Origin: Flammeovirgaceae bacterium
Lineage (GTDB): Bacteria > Bacteroidota > Bacteroidia > Cytophagales > Cyclobacteriaceae
Assembly: GCA_021298355.1 (NCBI GenBank)
Contig: JAJTEH010000010.1
Coordinates: forward strand, 23,488-87,487
Length of the DNA: 64,000 bases
Direction of reading: 5' to 3'
The translations under genes were made by a program, and so were the position numbers. Below the pieces are notes generated by a model, which worked only from the letters and a program-made list of their open reading frames with translations, ran no database searches and had not been told where the DNA came from. Below are positions 8,341-18,431 of this stretch, piece by piece; the stretch's first letter is position 1, and each line of letters starts with the position of its first letter.

Positions 8341-9654
8341 ATGGTTCGCTTTACGTCTGGAAAGAGATTGTCCCAAATCTTTGCTCTGACCATCCTTATT
8401 TTTTGTTATTCACTTCAATCTGTTGCCCAAACAGGTCCAGGTGGTGTAGGAAATGCAACTGGTGCCAATAGCCAGCCAATTAATGTGCTTTGGCTAAGGG
8501 GAGATGCCGGTGTATCAACCAGTGGCTCGTTAGTAGATACATGGGCAGATCAATCCGGAAACAGTAACAATGCTACAGGAGCCGGAGTTACACGCCCTAC
8601 ATTTAACGGCACAGATGCAAATTTTAATAGTTTGCCTTCTGTTACTTTTCCGAATACGGCAGCTTCAAACTTCTTTTTACAAGTTGCAGACAACGACAAC
8701 CTGGATAACACCAACAACTTGTCTGTGTTTGTGGTGTCGCGACCGATAACTACAACAACCATAAATGGTTTATTGTCTAAACGCTCAGCTGCAGCAACAG
8801 ATCAATCGTATTTTTTTGAAATCACAAACGCCCTGCGTTATAGAGCTACCATTGCTACAGGTGCAACCAGCAACATGGTATCTGTAAATGCCACCGCCTC
8901 TCAAGCCAATGTGTTAAGTTTTATAATGAATGGCTCAACAAGAACAGGTCTTTTAAACGGTGGTAATAGCGCAACACCTGCTTCAGCAAGTTCAATTCCT
9001 AATACAACATCAAATTTGTTTATAGGTAGTTACGATGCAATAACGAACAACAACTTCGAAGGCGAAATTTCTGAGGTAATAATATTTAGATCTACACTAA
9101 ACTTACCACAACGCCAACTAATAGAAAATTATTTAAGTGCTAAATACAACATTACGCTCGCGGGAGGTGCCGATTTTTATGGTGGCGATGTAGCAGGAAC
9201 GCCAACTTTCAACCACGATTTTGATTTGGCCGGATTTGGCCAGCAAGGTGGCGAACAACATACCATTGGTAATTCGAGAGGTTTTATTGTTGCACCTGCC
9301 AACGGTACACTAAATGCAAATGCAGAATATTTACTTACAGCACACAATGGCGCAGCAAACTCTGCGGTAACAACAAACTTAGGAACTGGCGGAGTAGTAC
9401 AACGTTGGAACAGAACCTGGTATATTGATAAAACTACCCCGGGCACGTTAGATGCCGACTTAACGTTTGATTTTAGTGAAGGTATCAACGGACAGTTTCC
9501 GCAGAATAAAGACAATTACGTTTTACTACGATTAAACACCGGAACAGGAAATTACGATGTAGTAACTTCTATTGCTTCCGGAGATAAAACTTTATCTGGC
9601 GACCAAATTACATTTAGAGTTACCGATACTGATTTGTTAGCGGCAAAAAATTAA
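8341..9654 (+). CDS. Giant T9SS surface protein, 5' fragment (gene split by cassette insertion)
   Basis: 437 residues starting at ATG 8341 with a signal peptide (residues 1-29, ending SVAQ). A LamG/concanavalin-like jelly-roll follows ('WLRGDAGVS', 'WADQSGNSNNATG', 'FEGEISEVIIF', 'IENYLSAKYNI'), a module usual at the N-terminus of long Bacteroidota surface proteins. The real homology stops at 'VTDTDL' (codon ending 9636). The last six codons (LLAAKN or similar) and the stop at 9652-9654 come from inserted DNA. The same frame resumes at 10084 as 'IDGVYTLGTLNL'. The fragment has no C-terminal sorting domain, so if made it should reach the periplasm but not be exported by T9SS. A -7 like TAAGTTTG lies at 8306-8313 with no good -33 element. 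Confidence 0.85.
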   Translation: MVRFTSGKRLSQIFALTILIFCYSLQSVAQTGPGGVGNATGANSQPINVLWLRGDAGVSTSGSLVDTWADQSGNSNNATGAGVTRPTFNGTDANFNSLPSVTFPNTAASNFFLQVADNDNLDNTNNLSVFVVSRPITTTTINGLLSKRSAAATDQSYFFEITNALRYRATIATGATSNMVSVNATASQANVLSFIMNGSTRTGLLNGGNSATPASASSIPNTTSNLFIGSYDAITNNNFEGEISEVIIFRSTLNLPQRQLIENYLSAKYNITLAGGADFYGGDVAGTPTFNHDFDLAGFGQQGGEQHTIGNSRGFIVAPANGTLNANAEYLLTAHNGAANSAVTTNLGTGGVVQRWNRTWYIDKTTPGTLDADLTFDFSEGINGQFPQNKDNYVLLRLNTGTGNYDVVTSIASGDKTLSGDQITFRVTDTDLLAAKN

Positions 9655-10083
9655 ATGCGGCAAAACATAATTCAGTTTATACTTTGCAGAAATTTTATTT
9701 CAAGATAAATCGGGCGTTTGCTTTAAAAGAGTAGAACCAATCGAGCAATAATTTCTGAACTTGAACTTTCGCACTTTTCAAGCAATGAGAATTCAATCAG
9801 ATAAAATCACTTTCAGTTTTTATATTGAAATATTTTCTTTTCAAGTCGTTCAGAGTTTTTGCTTTAAAAGATTTGGCCATCGGCAAGCAATATTGTTTTG
9901 CTTGGAACAACCGCGCATTTCAAGATAGAGTTCCAATACTCTAGAATTTTCAGCCGCTAACAACAGCTATTTGTTATGGCTTTTGTTTTGGCAAATGAAA
10001 TGGGAATTAATAAATTTAAAGAAACAAACTGCGAACTGACAGAGCACTTCGCGCACTAAAGCCACACCAAATAGCTTAGACCG
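9637..10083 (+). mobile_element. 447-bp integron-like gene cassette inserted in a coding gene
   Basis: The left junction is TTTG|TTAGCGGC (9636/9637) and the right junction ACCG|ATTGAC (10083/10084). Removing 9637-10083 joins Asp-Leu to Ile-Asp-Gly-Val in frame. If the ends are joined, G(10083)+TTAGCGGC(9637-9644) gives GTTAGCGGC, the exact inverted complement of GCCGCTAAC at 9953-9961: the outer cores of an attC site. The inferred empty target is G|AT, the relaxed site integrase IntI uses outside attI. The body has no ORF above about 20 codons on the plus strand. It contains 14-bp direct repeats TTTGCTTTAAAAGA at 9717-9730 and 9858-9871 and an ATTTCAAGATA repeat pair near 9697 and 9917. No integrase gene lies in the window and no target duplication is seen. 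Confidence 0.7.
9953..10083 (+). repeat. attC-like recombination site of the cassette
   Basis: Large imperfect inverted repeat: outer core GCCGCTAAC (9953-9961), inner arm AGCTATTTG (9965-9973) then TGGC (9977-9980); after about 80 nt GCCA (10061-10064), CAAATAGCT (10068-10076), and the second outer core completed only in the circular or tandem form by TTAGCGGC from 9637. Unpaired bases lie between the core and arm on the 5' side, as in folded attC. Total length with the wrapped core is about 139 nt, within the long attC range. Confidence 0.65.
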
Positions 10084-10101
10084 ATTGACGGAGTTTATAC
10101 G

Positions 10102-13100
10102 TTGGGAACTTTAAACCTAACAACAAGTCCTGTAACAGGTGTTTCTAACAGAACTTGGTACAGCTACCAATCCGGTAACTGGAACGATCCTCTGGCCTGG
10201 ACCTTAGATGGAGGTATTACCCCTTTATTTGTTAACCCCGGAAACGAAATTCCGGGTATTACAGATAACGTAGTAGTAACTTCCGGCAGAACCATTACCA
10301 TGAACGTGAATAACGTTCAGATAAATAGCATGCAGGTAATCGGAACACTTGATGTGGCCGCTACAACAGGACATAATTTTGTTACAATATCGGGTAATGG
10401 AAGAATTCGATTATCCGGTTCAACAGATAATTTCCCGGCTGGCTCAACTACATCTTTTGCCGATAATAGTATAGGAGGTACTGTAGAATTTTATGGTACA
10501 GGGAAATCGTTAACAAGCAGCAGAACCTACAACAATGTTGAAATTGCCATGACGGGCACCTCAGATCAGGTAACCATGCTGGCTAATCAAACGCTTAACG
10601 GAAATCTTACCATTAACAACGGTATATTTAGAATAAACGATAATGTTACGCTTGCTAACTTAACAATTACCTTATTCGGTAATGTTACGGTAAACGCAAA
10701 TGGTGGTATTCGCGTTGGTAATACAGCCACTACAACCCGCCACGAGTTTAATTTGCATGGAAATTTTGCGAACGATGGAGGAACAGCCTATTTTACTAAT
10801 CGTACTGCTGCAGATTTTACCAATGACGATACATCGGGTTTTGCAGATTTTAATACCATTAACCCAACACGCGATCAATCAGTATTATGTAATGGCGAAA
10901 CACGCTTCTCAAGAATAGAAATTAACAAAGGGTTAACCAACACTTATAAAACAACAATTTCTGCATCGCAAGTAAGTTTCTTTAATTTGTTTGGAAGAGC
11001 AAATTTTTCTGTTGATGCCGCACAACTTACCACCAACGAGAATTCCATCGGTTTAATATACGGCACCGTTGAGCTTGGCGATAATGTGGTGGTTCCTGCC
11101 CTAAACACAACTGGAAATTATTCCATTTTTACAGGAGCTCGTTTATGGGTAAATGGCGCTACGGTTTCCAAACTTGGTCCAAATGCCATTGTACCTTACG
11201 GTACCCTTAGAGTATCTGCGGGTTCTCTTTCTACCCAAATTGTTGGTGGAGCTGCGGGTATAGTTACACGAGATAACGGTATCATTATTATAGAAGGAGG
11301 AAGCATCACCACCAACATCATGCGAACTTCTGTATTAGGTGTAAACTCAGATGGTAGCTACATTCAATCAGGTGGTACAGTAACAGTAACAGGAGGTGGA
11401 GGAGGAGATTACGCCATTTTTAGTTTAACCTACCCTGGAAATGTTTTTAACATGAGTGGCGGTACATTAATTGTACAAGGTGCAAGTAGCCTCGGCACAG
11501 CATCAGCAAGAGGTACTGTATTTATCAACTCAGATCCAAGTAATGTTAGCATTACAGGAGGTACGGTTATCTTTGAAGCCGATCAAACAACAACATATAG
11601 AATAACCTCCAGAGCACCATTCTGGAATGCCATTTTCAGAGCAACCGGAGGTACAAGAACGTTTCAATTATTAGGAACTTCCTCAGGAAATCCTCCTTCT
11701 AATGAAGCTACTTTACCCATTCAACCTTTGGTTGTGTTAAATGACTTAACAATAGAGTCTAACGTAACATTTGATGCAAACAGTGCCGATGTAACCATTG
11801 GTGGAAATTTAGATATAGCAGCAACGGGTATCTATACGCACGGAACCAATACAACAACTTTCAATAGTTTAGGAGTTGCCTCTATAAATTTGGCCAATAC
11901 AACAACTACCCAAACTTTTAATAACCTTGTAATCAACAAAAATTCGTCTTCTGATGAGGTAGTTATTACCTCTGGTCGTGCAGCACCTAACGCAGCCATT
12001 CAGGTTAATGGAACATTAACAGTAAACAGAGGCTTGTTAGATTATGGAGCATTTAGAATTGCAGCAAACGCTGATGTTAGTTTAGCCAGTGGTGTAACCA
12101 TTGGCAGAACAGCAAGCACAGGGCGTTTGGTATTCAATGCAACTGTAGATCAAACCATCTCTACGTTGGGAGCAACCATTGTAAGTATGGAGATCAACAA
12201 AACAACAGCTAATAGAACTGTTTCGTTGGCTTCCGGAAATTTAACGATAACAGGAACGCTGACTTTAACAGATGGTGTTTTTAACATCAACTCAAGAAGA
12301 TTAACCTTAACCGGTGCCACCGCAGCTATTGCCGGTACGGGTTACAGTATTACTAAAATGATACAATTGGCAGGTAATGCTGGTGATGGTGGACTTGAAA
12401 TGTATTTTAATGCAAATGAAACAATTGTTTACCCCATAGGTACAAACGCAAACTCAACGGTGCGCTATACGCCTGTAACGGCAACAACACAAAGTTTTGC
12501 AGACGATGGTCTAATCCGTATCAGTATAGAGGATCGTCTTCTTCAATTAGCAAACTTGCCTGCACCAAATAGTTTAAGTTACAACTGGAGAGCCAACCAT
12601 TCAAACTTTACAACGCTCCCCCGTATTAGCTATCAATTCACATATGATCAAGTTGATGCCGATGGATCAGAAGCAACATATGTACCGGGTAAAGTTTTAA
12701 CGGGTACTCCATTTACACGTTCAAGTGAAGACGCTACCGATATAAACACTACAACCAATGTTTTAACATTTAACGGGACTACGACAAGCTCCGGATTTCC
12801 GGGTGCAGGATTTACATTAGAAAACGCTGCTTACACAGGTGGTGCCAGCGCCATGTTTACCGGAACCCCTGAAACGTATTACAACCTTAATACAGGGCAA
12901 CTAGGATGGGAGAATGATAATAAATGGTCTTTGATAAGCCACGTGGGCGCGCCAACAACTCAATCTCCAGGCCCCGGTGATGTTGTGATGATGAGAAACT
13001 TTGGTGAAGGTAATGCCAACTCATGGGTATTAATGAATGTGGATGTAGAAGTTGCAGCCGTAATTTTTGATAATACCGCTGGAGGATGGCCACCCCGCAT

Positions 13101-16100
13101 TACAGTAACAGATGGAAGAAGTGTTTCGCTGGGCGTTGTATCGGGTACGGGAGAAATTATGGTGGAGGTAAATCCTGCATTGCCTAATTTAAATACAACA
13201 GATATCGGAGAATTCGCCAGACAAGCATCCAGTGTATTTATTTATAAAGTTGAAAATGATGCCACGTATAACTTATACTCAGCCTTTACAGAATATCCAA
13301 ACCTGAGAATTGAAGGAAGTAATGGTAGTGCCAATACGGGTTTACGCGTAATGACAAACCCTAACCCTGTAACCATCAACAGAGATTTGTGGTTGGATTG
13401 GGGTGGAACGTTCAGAGCAGGGAATACAGTAAACATATTACGCGATATGCGCCCCGGAATTGGGGGCGGAGGAGGCGGCCGTTTCCAGTTTGGTGAAGGC
13501 GGAAGCTATACAGTAAACGTTACCCGCGATTTAATAAGCAACAACAGCGCAAATAACAGAGTAGAAGTATTGAATAACACGCCATCAACGTTGGTACATA
13601 CGCTAAGGGTTGGTGGAAACATAACCATGACCACCGGACAATTAGATCTGTTTAATGGCACAGGCACAGCCAACAACGCTGTGTTAGAATTAAACACTGC
13701 AACTTCGGGTAGCTTTACAGATGTATCCGGTAATACGCCTGATTTGTTCCGCATTGTAATGAACAAAGGAACTTCTACAGCTACTACCTTTACATTATCG
13801 GATAACGTTGTGCTAAACGGACCATTCGATGGCGCAACCAAACCGCTGACACTTCAGAATGGGTTGTTAATTATGGACGATGCAGCACTTAATTTTACGC
13901 TAACATCGGGTGGTGCTGATTTTACCATACCAGGTTCTGCCGGGTTGGAAGTGCGCCAAGGTAGCGCTTCTACTTCTACAACCAGTACCAATGCCAATAT
14001 TGTATTAGATGGTTTGTTAAGAGTAAGTGGTGGAACAGTAACTGTTGATGCCGGTGGTACTACAGACACAAATTATATAGAATATACAAACTCAGGTAAC
14101 GCGGCCATCGAAATATCATCCGGATCGTTAACCGTTGCAGGTCAGGTGAGAAGACAACTTACAAGTGATACAGGTGTACTTCGATTTACACAATCTGGTG
14201 GAACTTTTATAGCAGGTACCGAGGCGGCTCCTACAACTACAAGAGGTGTATTTGAAGTACTTAACACAGGAAGCCAGTTTAATCACTCAGGAGGTTCTTT
14301 CACAATTGTGAGAGGTATAAACAGCACAACAGTACCTAGTTTATGGTTAGAACCAACAACATCTAACGTTACAAGTGCATCAACCATAAATATTGGAAAT
14401 GCTTCAACACCAGCGGGTGTTAATTCTCAGAACATAGGTATTCGCTCTTCAGCTACTTTACATAACATTACGATTAGCGGATCAAACAGCCCGGTAACGC
14501 GTTTGTATAACTTGCCTTTATCACTCAACGGCACTTTAACTATTGCAGCAAGTAATACTTTTAATGCCAATGGTCTGGGCTTAACAATAAGAGGAGATAT
14601 GGTTGTTAATGGCTCCTTTATTGCCAATGGCAATACAACAACTTTTTCTAACTCAACAGCCGCATCTATTTCTGGAACCACTTCTGCCTTAAGCTATTTT
14701 AACTTTGTAAAATCCGGAGTTGGTACGTTAACACTTGCAAGAGACATCAACATAAACAGAGATTTACAAGTTAATGCCGGTATACTGGCACATACTGGCT
14801 TTACCATTACCTTGTCAGGTAACGCTCAGCTAAACTCAGCTGTAACATCGACAAGCGGTAATGGTTTAGTCTTTGCAGGTTCTGCGCAGCAACAATTAAC
14901 CAGAAATATTGCCGGAACAACCTCATTAGGTATAGTAACCATTAACAACACTAGTGGTGTTGTTATACCCGATGGAAACGGATTTAACTTTACGATCAAT
15001 AATGGGTTAAGAATGCAAAGAGGTGTATGGGATATCGGTAGTAGTTTACTAACGCTAAATACCAATGCTTTGATTACGGCTGTTAATCCGTTCTCAGTAA
15101 CGAATATGATCCAAACCAACAGTTCGTTTACTGACTTTGGTGTGCGAAAGATTTTCCCTGCAAACTTTAATTCTTCGGTATTTGTGTTCCCGGTAGGTCA
15201 GTTAGCTTATACTCCGGTAACGTTTAATTTTGTTTCACCAAATACTACAGGTACTAATGCTGCGGTTATTACTGTTCGACCTGCCAATGAAAGACATCCA
15301 TCCATAGTTCAGGATGATGAACTGCCGCTTGGTGCAGGGCCGGAAGATTTCGATGATTTACAAAACTCCTTGCAATATCATTGGATCATCAATGCAGATA
15401 ATATATCAAATACGAATTTCCGTTCTACCATGACGTTACAATACGATCAATCATCGGTTGCAGTAACAGCACCCAGAACAGAAGCTAATTATATTCCTGC
15501 CAGAATTTTATCAGACAACAATACAACTAACAGCATTAATAAATTCACCACTACCGATTTAGATGAAACTACCAATACCATTACATTCGATTTTGCCTCG
15601 GTTACGGATGCCGGTATTTCAGGCGAATATTTTGCCGGGGTAGATTTAGCCATACCAGATAATGTTCCTACTTACAGAACAACCGGTTCTGGTAATGTAA
15701 ATGCGGCTATCTACACACCTGCTGTGCCGGGTGGCGGAGCTCCAACAGGTGCTCAGGTAATAATAGAACCAGGCCATACTGTTACATTCAATATAAATAA
15801 CGTTTCTCTATATGAAACAACGATTAGCAGTGGTGGTATCTTATTAATTCCTACAGGTTCTATCGGACATCGGTTGGGTATCTTAAATGGCACTGGAGAT
15901 TTACGTGTTGAATCTAACACAACTAGTGTTGTATTGCCTGCTGCTGTTTATGACGACTTCTTCTCATGCTCAGGCGGTGGATTGGTGTATGGTGGTACCG
16001 GTTCCTACGAAATTCTGGGAGGTATATCAAGCTTGCGTAACCTTACTATTTTAGGTTCGGGAAGTAAAACATTTGCCAATAACGATGTTACTATCTGTAA

Positions 16101-17733
16101 CGATTTAACAGTAAATATGACTTCCGGTTCGCTTTCTATTGCAAATAGCAGAGTGATAACGGTTCAAAATGATGTCATCATCAACAATGGAGGTGGCTTA
16201 AATACGCTCACTGGAACATTATCTGTTACAAGAGATTTTGTACAATCGGCTGGTTCGTTTAATGGCGGTACCGCTGGTACTAAAACAATTGGCAGAAACT
16301 TAACTGTAAGCGGTGGCTCGTTCACAACGGGTACAGGTACAGGTAACATCATTCAGATTGCCGGAAACATGACGGTGGCCGATGCCGCAACCTTTACAAC
16401 GGGTGCAGCCAGCTTAACAGGTCAAGAAATTATTTTTAACGGAACAACACAGCAAACTCTAACAGGAAATTTTGCCGGTACGCGTGCATTAAACAGACTT
16501 GATATTAACAACAGCGCTGGTTTACTATTGGCAAGTAACGTTACCATAAATTCTGAGTTAGGGCTAACCAATGGTTTAATTACGCCAGGTACTAACACTT
16601 TATTGTTAGGTTTAACAGCTATCGCTACTCCAACCTTAGGAAGTTTAAATTCATTTGTTAATGGTAAGTTGTTTAAAGTAATTAACAATGGAACTTTCAA
16701 CTTCCCTATTGGTAGAACAGCAGCAGCTTCAAACAGATGGAGACCAGGAGCCTTGTTTAACACAACAGGTGGAACACAAACCTGGGATATGGAATATGTA
16801 CCCGGTGCAGCTACAGGAGCTGTTGCCAACGCACCGGCACCTCGCAATAACCCAGTGAATAATTTTACTTCTGCAGATCCATTGGTGTTGCGAATTGCGA
16901 GAGGAGAATACTGGAGAGTTTCTGACGGTTCAGGTACAGCTAATGGCAGAACAGCCAGAGTAGGTTTAAGTTGGGGAACGGCAAGTGATGTATCAGCAAT
17001 ACAATCGCAACGCGAATCAATGAAGGTGATGACTTGGAATGGAACCAACTGGACAAACAGTGGTGGACAAAATTTCTCTGTTGGTCACACACAAAGTGCT
17101 GGTACGTTTCAATCAGTTTCTACGCTTTCATTCTCCGAGAATATTGTAACCCTTGGTTCAACTGAAGTTGCAAATCCTTTACCAGTTGAGTTACTAAGCT
17201 TTACCGGTTTTTATGATAATGGCGTAAACATCATTGAATGGAAAACGGCAACGGAGATCGATAATGATTTCTTTGAATTGCAACGATCTGTAGATGGTGA
17301 AACATTTGAAGTAATTGGAATTGTTAAAGGTGTTGGAACAACAACTGACTTAACGAGATATAACTATCGTGATAACAAGCCTGTTGCTGGTAATAACTAT
17401 TACAGATTGAGACAGGTTGATTTCAATGGTCAATTTGAATACAGCGAAGTAATTAAAGTTATGGTTGATGAAAATGCTTTTGTATTCAACATCAATCCTT
17501 ATCCTAACCCGGTAAACAGAAATAACAAACTGAAAACAGAATACCTGAAGAGTAATGACGAGGATGCTGTTGTGTTACTTCGCGATTTAACCGGCAAAGT
17601 AATGGAACAAGCTTTTGTTAATGGAACTACAGGTACTGTAGAATTCAACATCGATAATAAAAACCCAGGTATGTATTTAGTAGAAATGCAACAGGGAGAA
17701 AGAAAGATTGTGAAGAAGATTATCGTAAACTGA
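10102..17733 (+). CDS. Giant T9SS surface protein, 3' fragment with type A sorting domain
   Basis: 2543 residues read from TTG 10102; the homologous frame already begins at 10084, and there is no convincing independent start or signal peptide. Most of it is long stretches of short beta strands with Asn/Thr/Gly-rich turns ('NGTLTVNRG', 'ITGTLTLTDGVF', 'SGGTVTVDAGG'), suggesting a beta-helix or repeated surface stalk, with spaced 'FPVGQLAYTPVTF' and 'YPIGTNANSTVRYTPV' motifs. The end has 'PLPVELLSFTGFYDNGVNIIEWKT', a fibronectin-like linker, and a Por secretion tail ('NPYPNPV...GMYLVEMQQGERKIVKKIIVN'), the T9SS type A signal. Joined to the 5' part the gene would encode about 2980 residues. Without the signal peptide this half should not be exported, so the gene is probably inactive unless the cassette is excised. 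Confidence 0.8.
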   Translation: MGTLNLTTSPVTGVSNRTWYSYQSGNWNDPLAWTLDGGITPLFVNPGNEIPGITDNVVVTSGRTITMNVNNVQINSMQVIGTLDVAATTGHNFVTISGNGRIRLSGSTDNFPAGSTTSFADNSIGGTVEFYGTGKSLTSSRTYNNVEIAMTGTSDQVTMLANQTLNGNLTINNGIFRINDNVTLANLTITLFGNVTVNANGGIRVGNTATTTRHEFNLHGNFANDGGTAYFTNRTAADFTNDDTSGFADFNTINPTRDQSVLCNGETRFSRIEINKGLTNTYKTTISASQVSFFNLFGRANFSVDAAQLTTNENSIGLIYGTVELGDNVVVPALNTTGNYSIFTGARLWVNGATVSKLGPNAIVPYGTLRVSAGSLSTQIVGGAAGIVTRDNGIIIIEGGSITTNIMRTSVLGVNSDGSYIQSGGTVTVTGGGGGDYAIFSLTYPGNVFNMSGGTLIVQGASSLGTASARGTVFINSDPSNVSITGGTVIFEADQTTTYRITSRAPFWNAIFRATGGTRTFQLLGTSSGNPPSNEATLPIQPLVVLNDLTIESNVTFDANSADVTIGGNLDIAATGIYTHGTNTTTFNSLGVASINLANTTTTQTFNNLVINKNSSSDEVVITSGRAAPNAAIQVNGTLTVNRGLLDYGAFRIAANADVSLASGVTIGRTASTGRLVFNATVDQTISTLGATIVSMEINKTTANRTVSLASGNLTITGTLTLTDGVFNINSRRLTLTGATAAIAGTGYSITKMIQLAGNAGDGGLEMYFNANETIVYPIGTNANSTVRYTPVTATTQSFADDGLIRISIEDRLLQLANLPAPNSLSYNWRANHSNFTTLPRISYQFTYDQVDADGSEATYVPGKVLTGTPFTRSSEDATDINTTTNVLTFNGTTTSSGFPGAGFTLENAAYTGGASAMFTGTPETYYNLNTGQLGWENDNKWSLISHVGAPTTQSPGPGDVVMMRNFGEGNANSWVLMNVDVEVAAVIFDNTAGGWPPRITVTDGRSVSLGVVSGTGEIMVEVNPALPNLNTTDIGEFARQASSVFIYKVENDATYNLYSAFTEYPNLRIEGSNGSANTGLRVMTNPNPVTINRDLWLDWGGTFRAGNTVNILRDMRPGIGGGGGGRFQFGEGGSYTVNVTRDLISNNSANNRVEVLNNTPSTLVHTLRVGGNITMTTGQLDLFNGTGTANNAVLELNTATSGSFTDVSGNTPDLFRIVMNKGTSTATTFTLSDNVVLNGPFDGATKPLTLQNGLLIMDDAALNFTLTSGGADFTIPGSAGLEVRQGSASTSTTSTNANIVLDGLLRVSGGTVTVDAGGTTDTNYIEYTNSGNAAIEISSGSLTVAGQVRRQLTSDTGVLRFTQSGGTFIAGTEAAPTTTRGVFEVLNTGSQFNHSGGSFTIVRGINSTTVPSLWLEPTTSNVTSASTINIGNASTPAGVNSQNIGIRSSATLHNITISGSNSPVTRLYNLPLSLNGTLTIAASNTFNANGLGLTIRGDMVVNGSFIANGNTTTFSNSTAASISGTTSALSYFNFVKSGVGTLTLARDININRDLQVNAGILAHTGFTITLSGNAQLNSAVTSTSGNGLVFAGSAQQQLTRNIAGTTSLGIVTINNTSGVVIPDGNGFNFTINNGLRMQRGVWDIGSSLLTLNTNALITAVNPFSVTNMIQTNSSFTDFGVRKIFPANFNSSVFVFPVGQLAYTPVTFNFVSPNTTGTNAAVITVRPANERHPSIVQDDELPLGAGPEDFDDLQNSLQYHWIINADNISNTNFRSTMTLQYDQSSVAVTAPRTEANYIPARILSDNNTTNSINKFTTTDLDETTNTITFDFASVTDAGISGEYFAGVDLAIPDNVPTYRTTGSGNVNAAIYTPAVPGGGAPTGAQVIIEPGHTVTFNINNVSLYETTISSGGILLIPTGSIGHRLGILNGTGDLRVESNTTSVVLPAAVYDDFFSCSGGGLVYGGTGSYEILGGISSLRNLTILGSGSKTFANNDVTICNDLTVNMTSGSLSIANSRVITVQNDVIINNGGGLNTLTGTLSVTRDFVQSAGSFNGGTAGTKTIGRNLTVSGGSFTTGTGTGNIIQIAGNMTVADAATFTTGAASLTGQEIIFNGTTQQTLTGNFAGTRALNRLDINNSAGLLLASNVTINSELGLTNGLITPGTNTLLLGLTAIATPTLGSLNSFVNGKLFKVINNGTFNFPIGRTAAASNRWRPGALFNTTGGTQTWDMEYVPGAATGAVANAPAPRNNPVNNFTSADPLVLRIARGEYWRVSDGSGTANGRTARVGLSWGTASDVSAIQSQRESMKVMTWNGTNWTNSGGQNFSVGHTQSAGTFQSVSTLSFSENIVTLGSTEVANPLPVELLSFTGFYDNGVNIIEWKTATEIDNDFFELQRSVDGETFEVIGIVKGVGTTTDLTRYNYRDNKPVAGNNYYRLRQVDFNGQFEYSEVIKVMVDENAFVFNINPYPNPVNRNNKLKTEYLKSNDEDAVVLLRDLTGKVMEQAFVNGTTGTVEFNIDNKNPGMYLVEMQQGERKIVKKIIVN

Positions 17734-17735
17734 TC

Positions 17736-18425
17736 TTAACCATTAATTGTATAAACAGCACAGCAGGCCAGCAAGCCTGCTGTTTCTGTTCGTAGGATGT
17801 TGTTTCCTAACGATACTTTGGTAAAATGATGTTGCTCTGCCAAGGCTACTTCTTCCGCAGTGAAATCTCCTTCAGGTCCGATTAAGATTAAAATTTTTTG
17901 GTTTGATAGTAATTTCTCTTTGAATTGTACAGGATTGTTCCGGTCTACAAAAGCAATCAATTTAATATCAGTTTCTTCAACAAGTAGGTCTTCGATTTTT
18001 TTACCAACTACTATTTCTGGTACATAAAATTGATGCGATTGCTTAATAGCGCTGATCGCTATTTTATCTAACCTTTCTTTCTTTATAAAATTTCTCTCTG
18101 TTCTTTCTGTTTGTATCAAAGAAATTTTCTCAACACCTAGCTCAGTTGCTTTTTCAACTAACCATTCTATTCTATCCGCATTTTTTGTAGGAGCGATGGC
18201 TACATGCAAAAATCTTTTTGGTTCTACTTTTTTTCTTTCAGTAATTTTTACTTCGCAAGCTTTTATATTATCGTTAGTAATGATTGCTTCTGCGGATTCA
18301 CCCATACCATTGGTGATAGCGATAACATCTCCTTTCTGATAACGCAATGCTTTTATGCAATGCCGGGATTCTTCTTCCGACAATGTAAACGTATTTTCCT
18401 GATCGAATGGATGAAAGAAAAGCAA
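17736..18425 (-). CDS. rsmE: 16S rRNA (uracil1498-N3)-methyltransferase RsmE
   Basis: 229 residues of the SPOUT/RsmE family, which methylates U1498 of 16S rRNA in the 30S subunit using S-adenosylmethionine. The N-terminal PUA-like part has 'ESRHCIKALRYQKGD'. The C-terminal knot has 'EWLVEKATELGVEKI', 'LIGPEGDFTAEEV' and 'SLGNNILRTETAGLLA', the cofactor-binding loops. Length is normal. It starts 6 nt after the acyl-CoA-binding protein gene, so they likely share a transcript. Its stop lies 2 nt from the stop of the convergent giant gene. Confidence 0.95.
   Translation of the reverse strand: MLFFHPFDQENTFTLSEEESRHCIKALRYQKGDVIAITNGMGESAEAIITNDNIKACEVKITERKKVEPKRFLHVAIAPTKNADRIEWLVEKATELGVEKISLIQTERTERNFIKKERLDKIAISAIKQSHQFYVPEIVVGKKIEDLLVEETDIKLIAFVDRNNPVQFKEKLLSNQKILILIGPEGDFTAEEVALAEQHHFTKVSLGNNILRTETAGLLACCAVYTING
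17760..17790 (+). terminator. Terminator of the giant gene, inside the rsmE 3' end
   Basis: ACAGCAGGC and GCCTGCTGT form a 9-bp stem with a 6-nt loop followed by TTTCTGTT on the plus strand. It lies within rsmE coding DNA (codons for 'TAGLLACCAV'), so the two constraints overlap. Confidence 0.5.
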
Positions 18426-18431
18426 AGTGAC

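Noticed and set aside
9637..10083. Insertion sequence or MITE
   Set aside because: No transposase, no target-site duplication, and the inverted repeat is at one end only; the wrapped-core attC model explains both junctions better.
16422..17048. 208-residue minus-strand ORF inside the giant gene, and similar ones at 26332-26862 and 61296-61772
   Set aside because: They are antisense shadows of well-supported genes with low-complexity translations and no family features.
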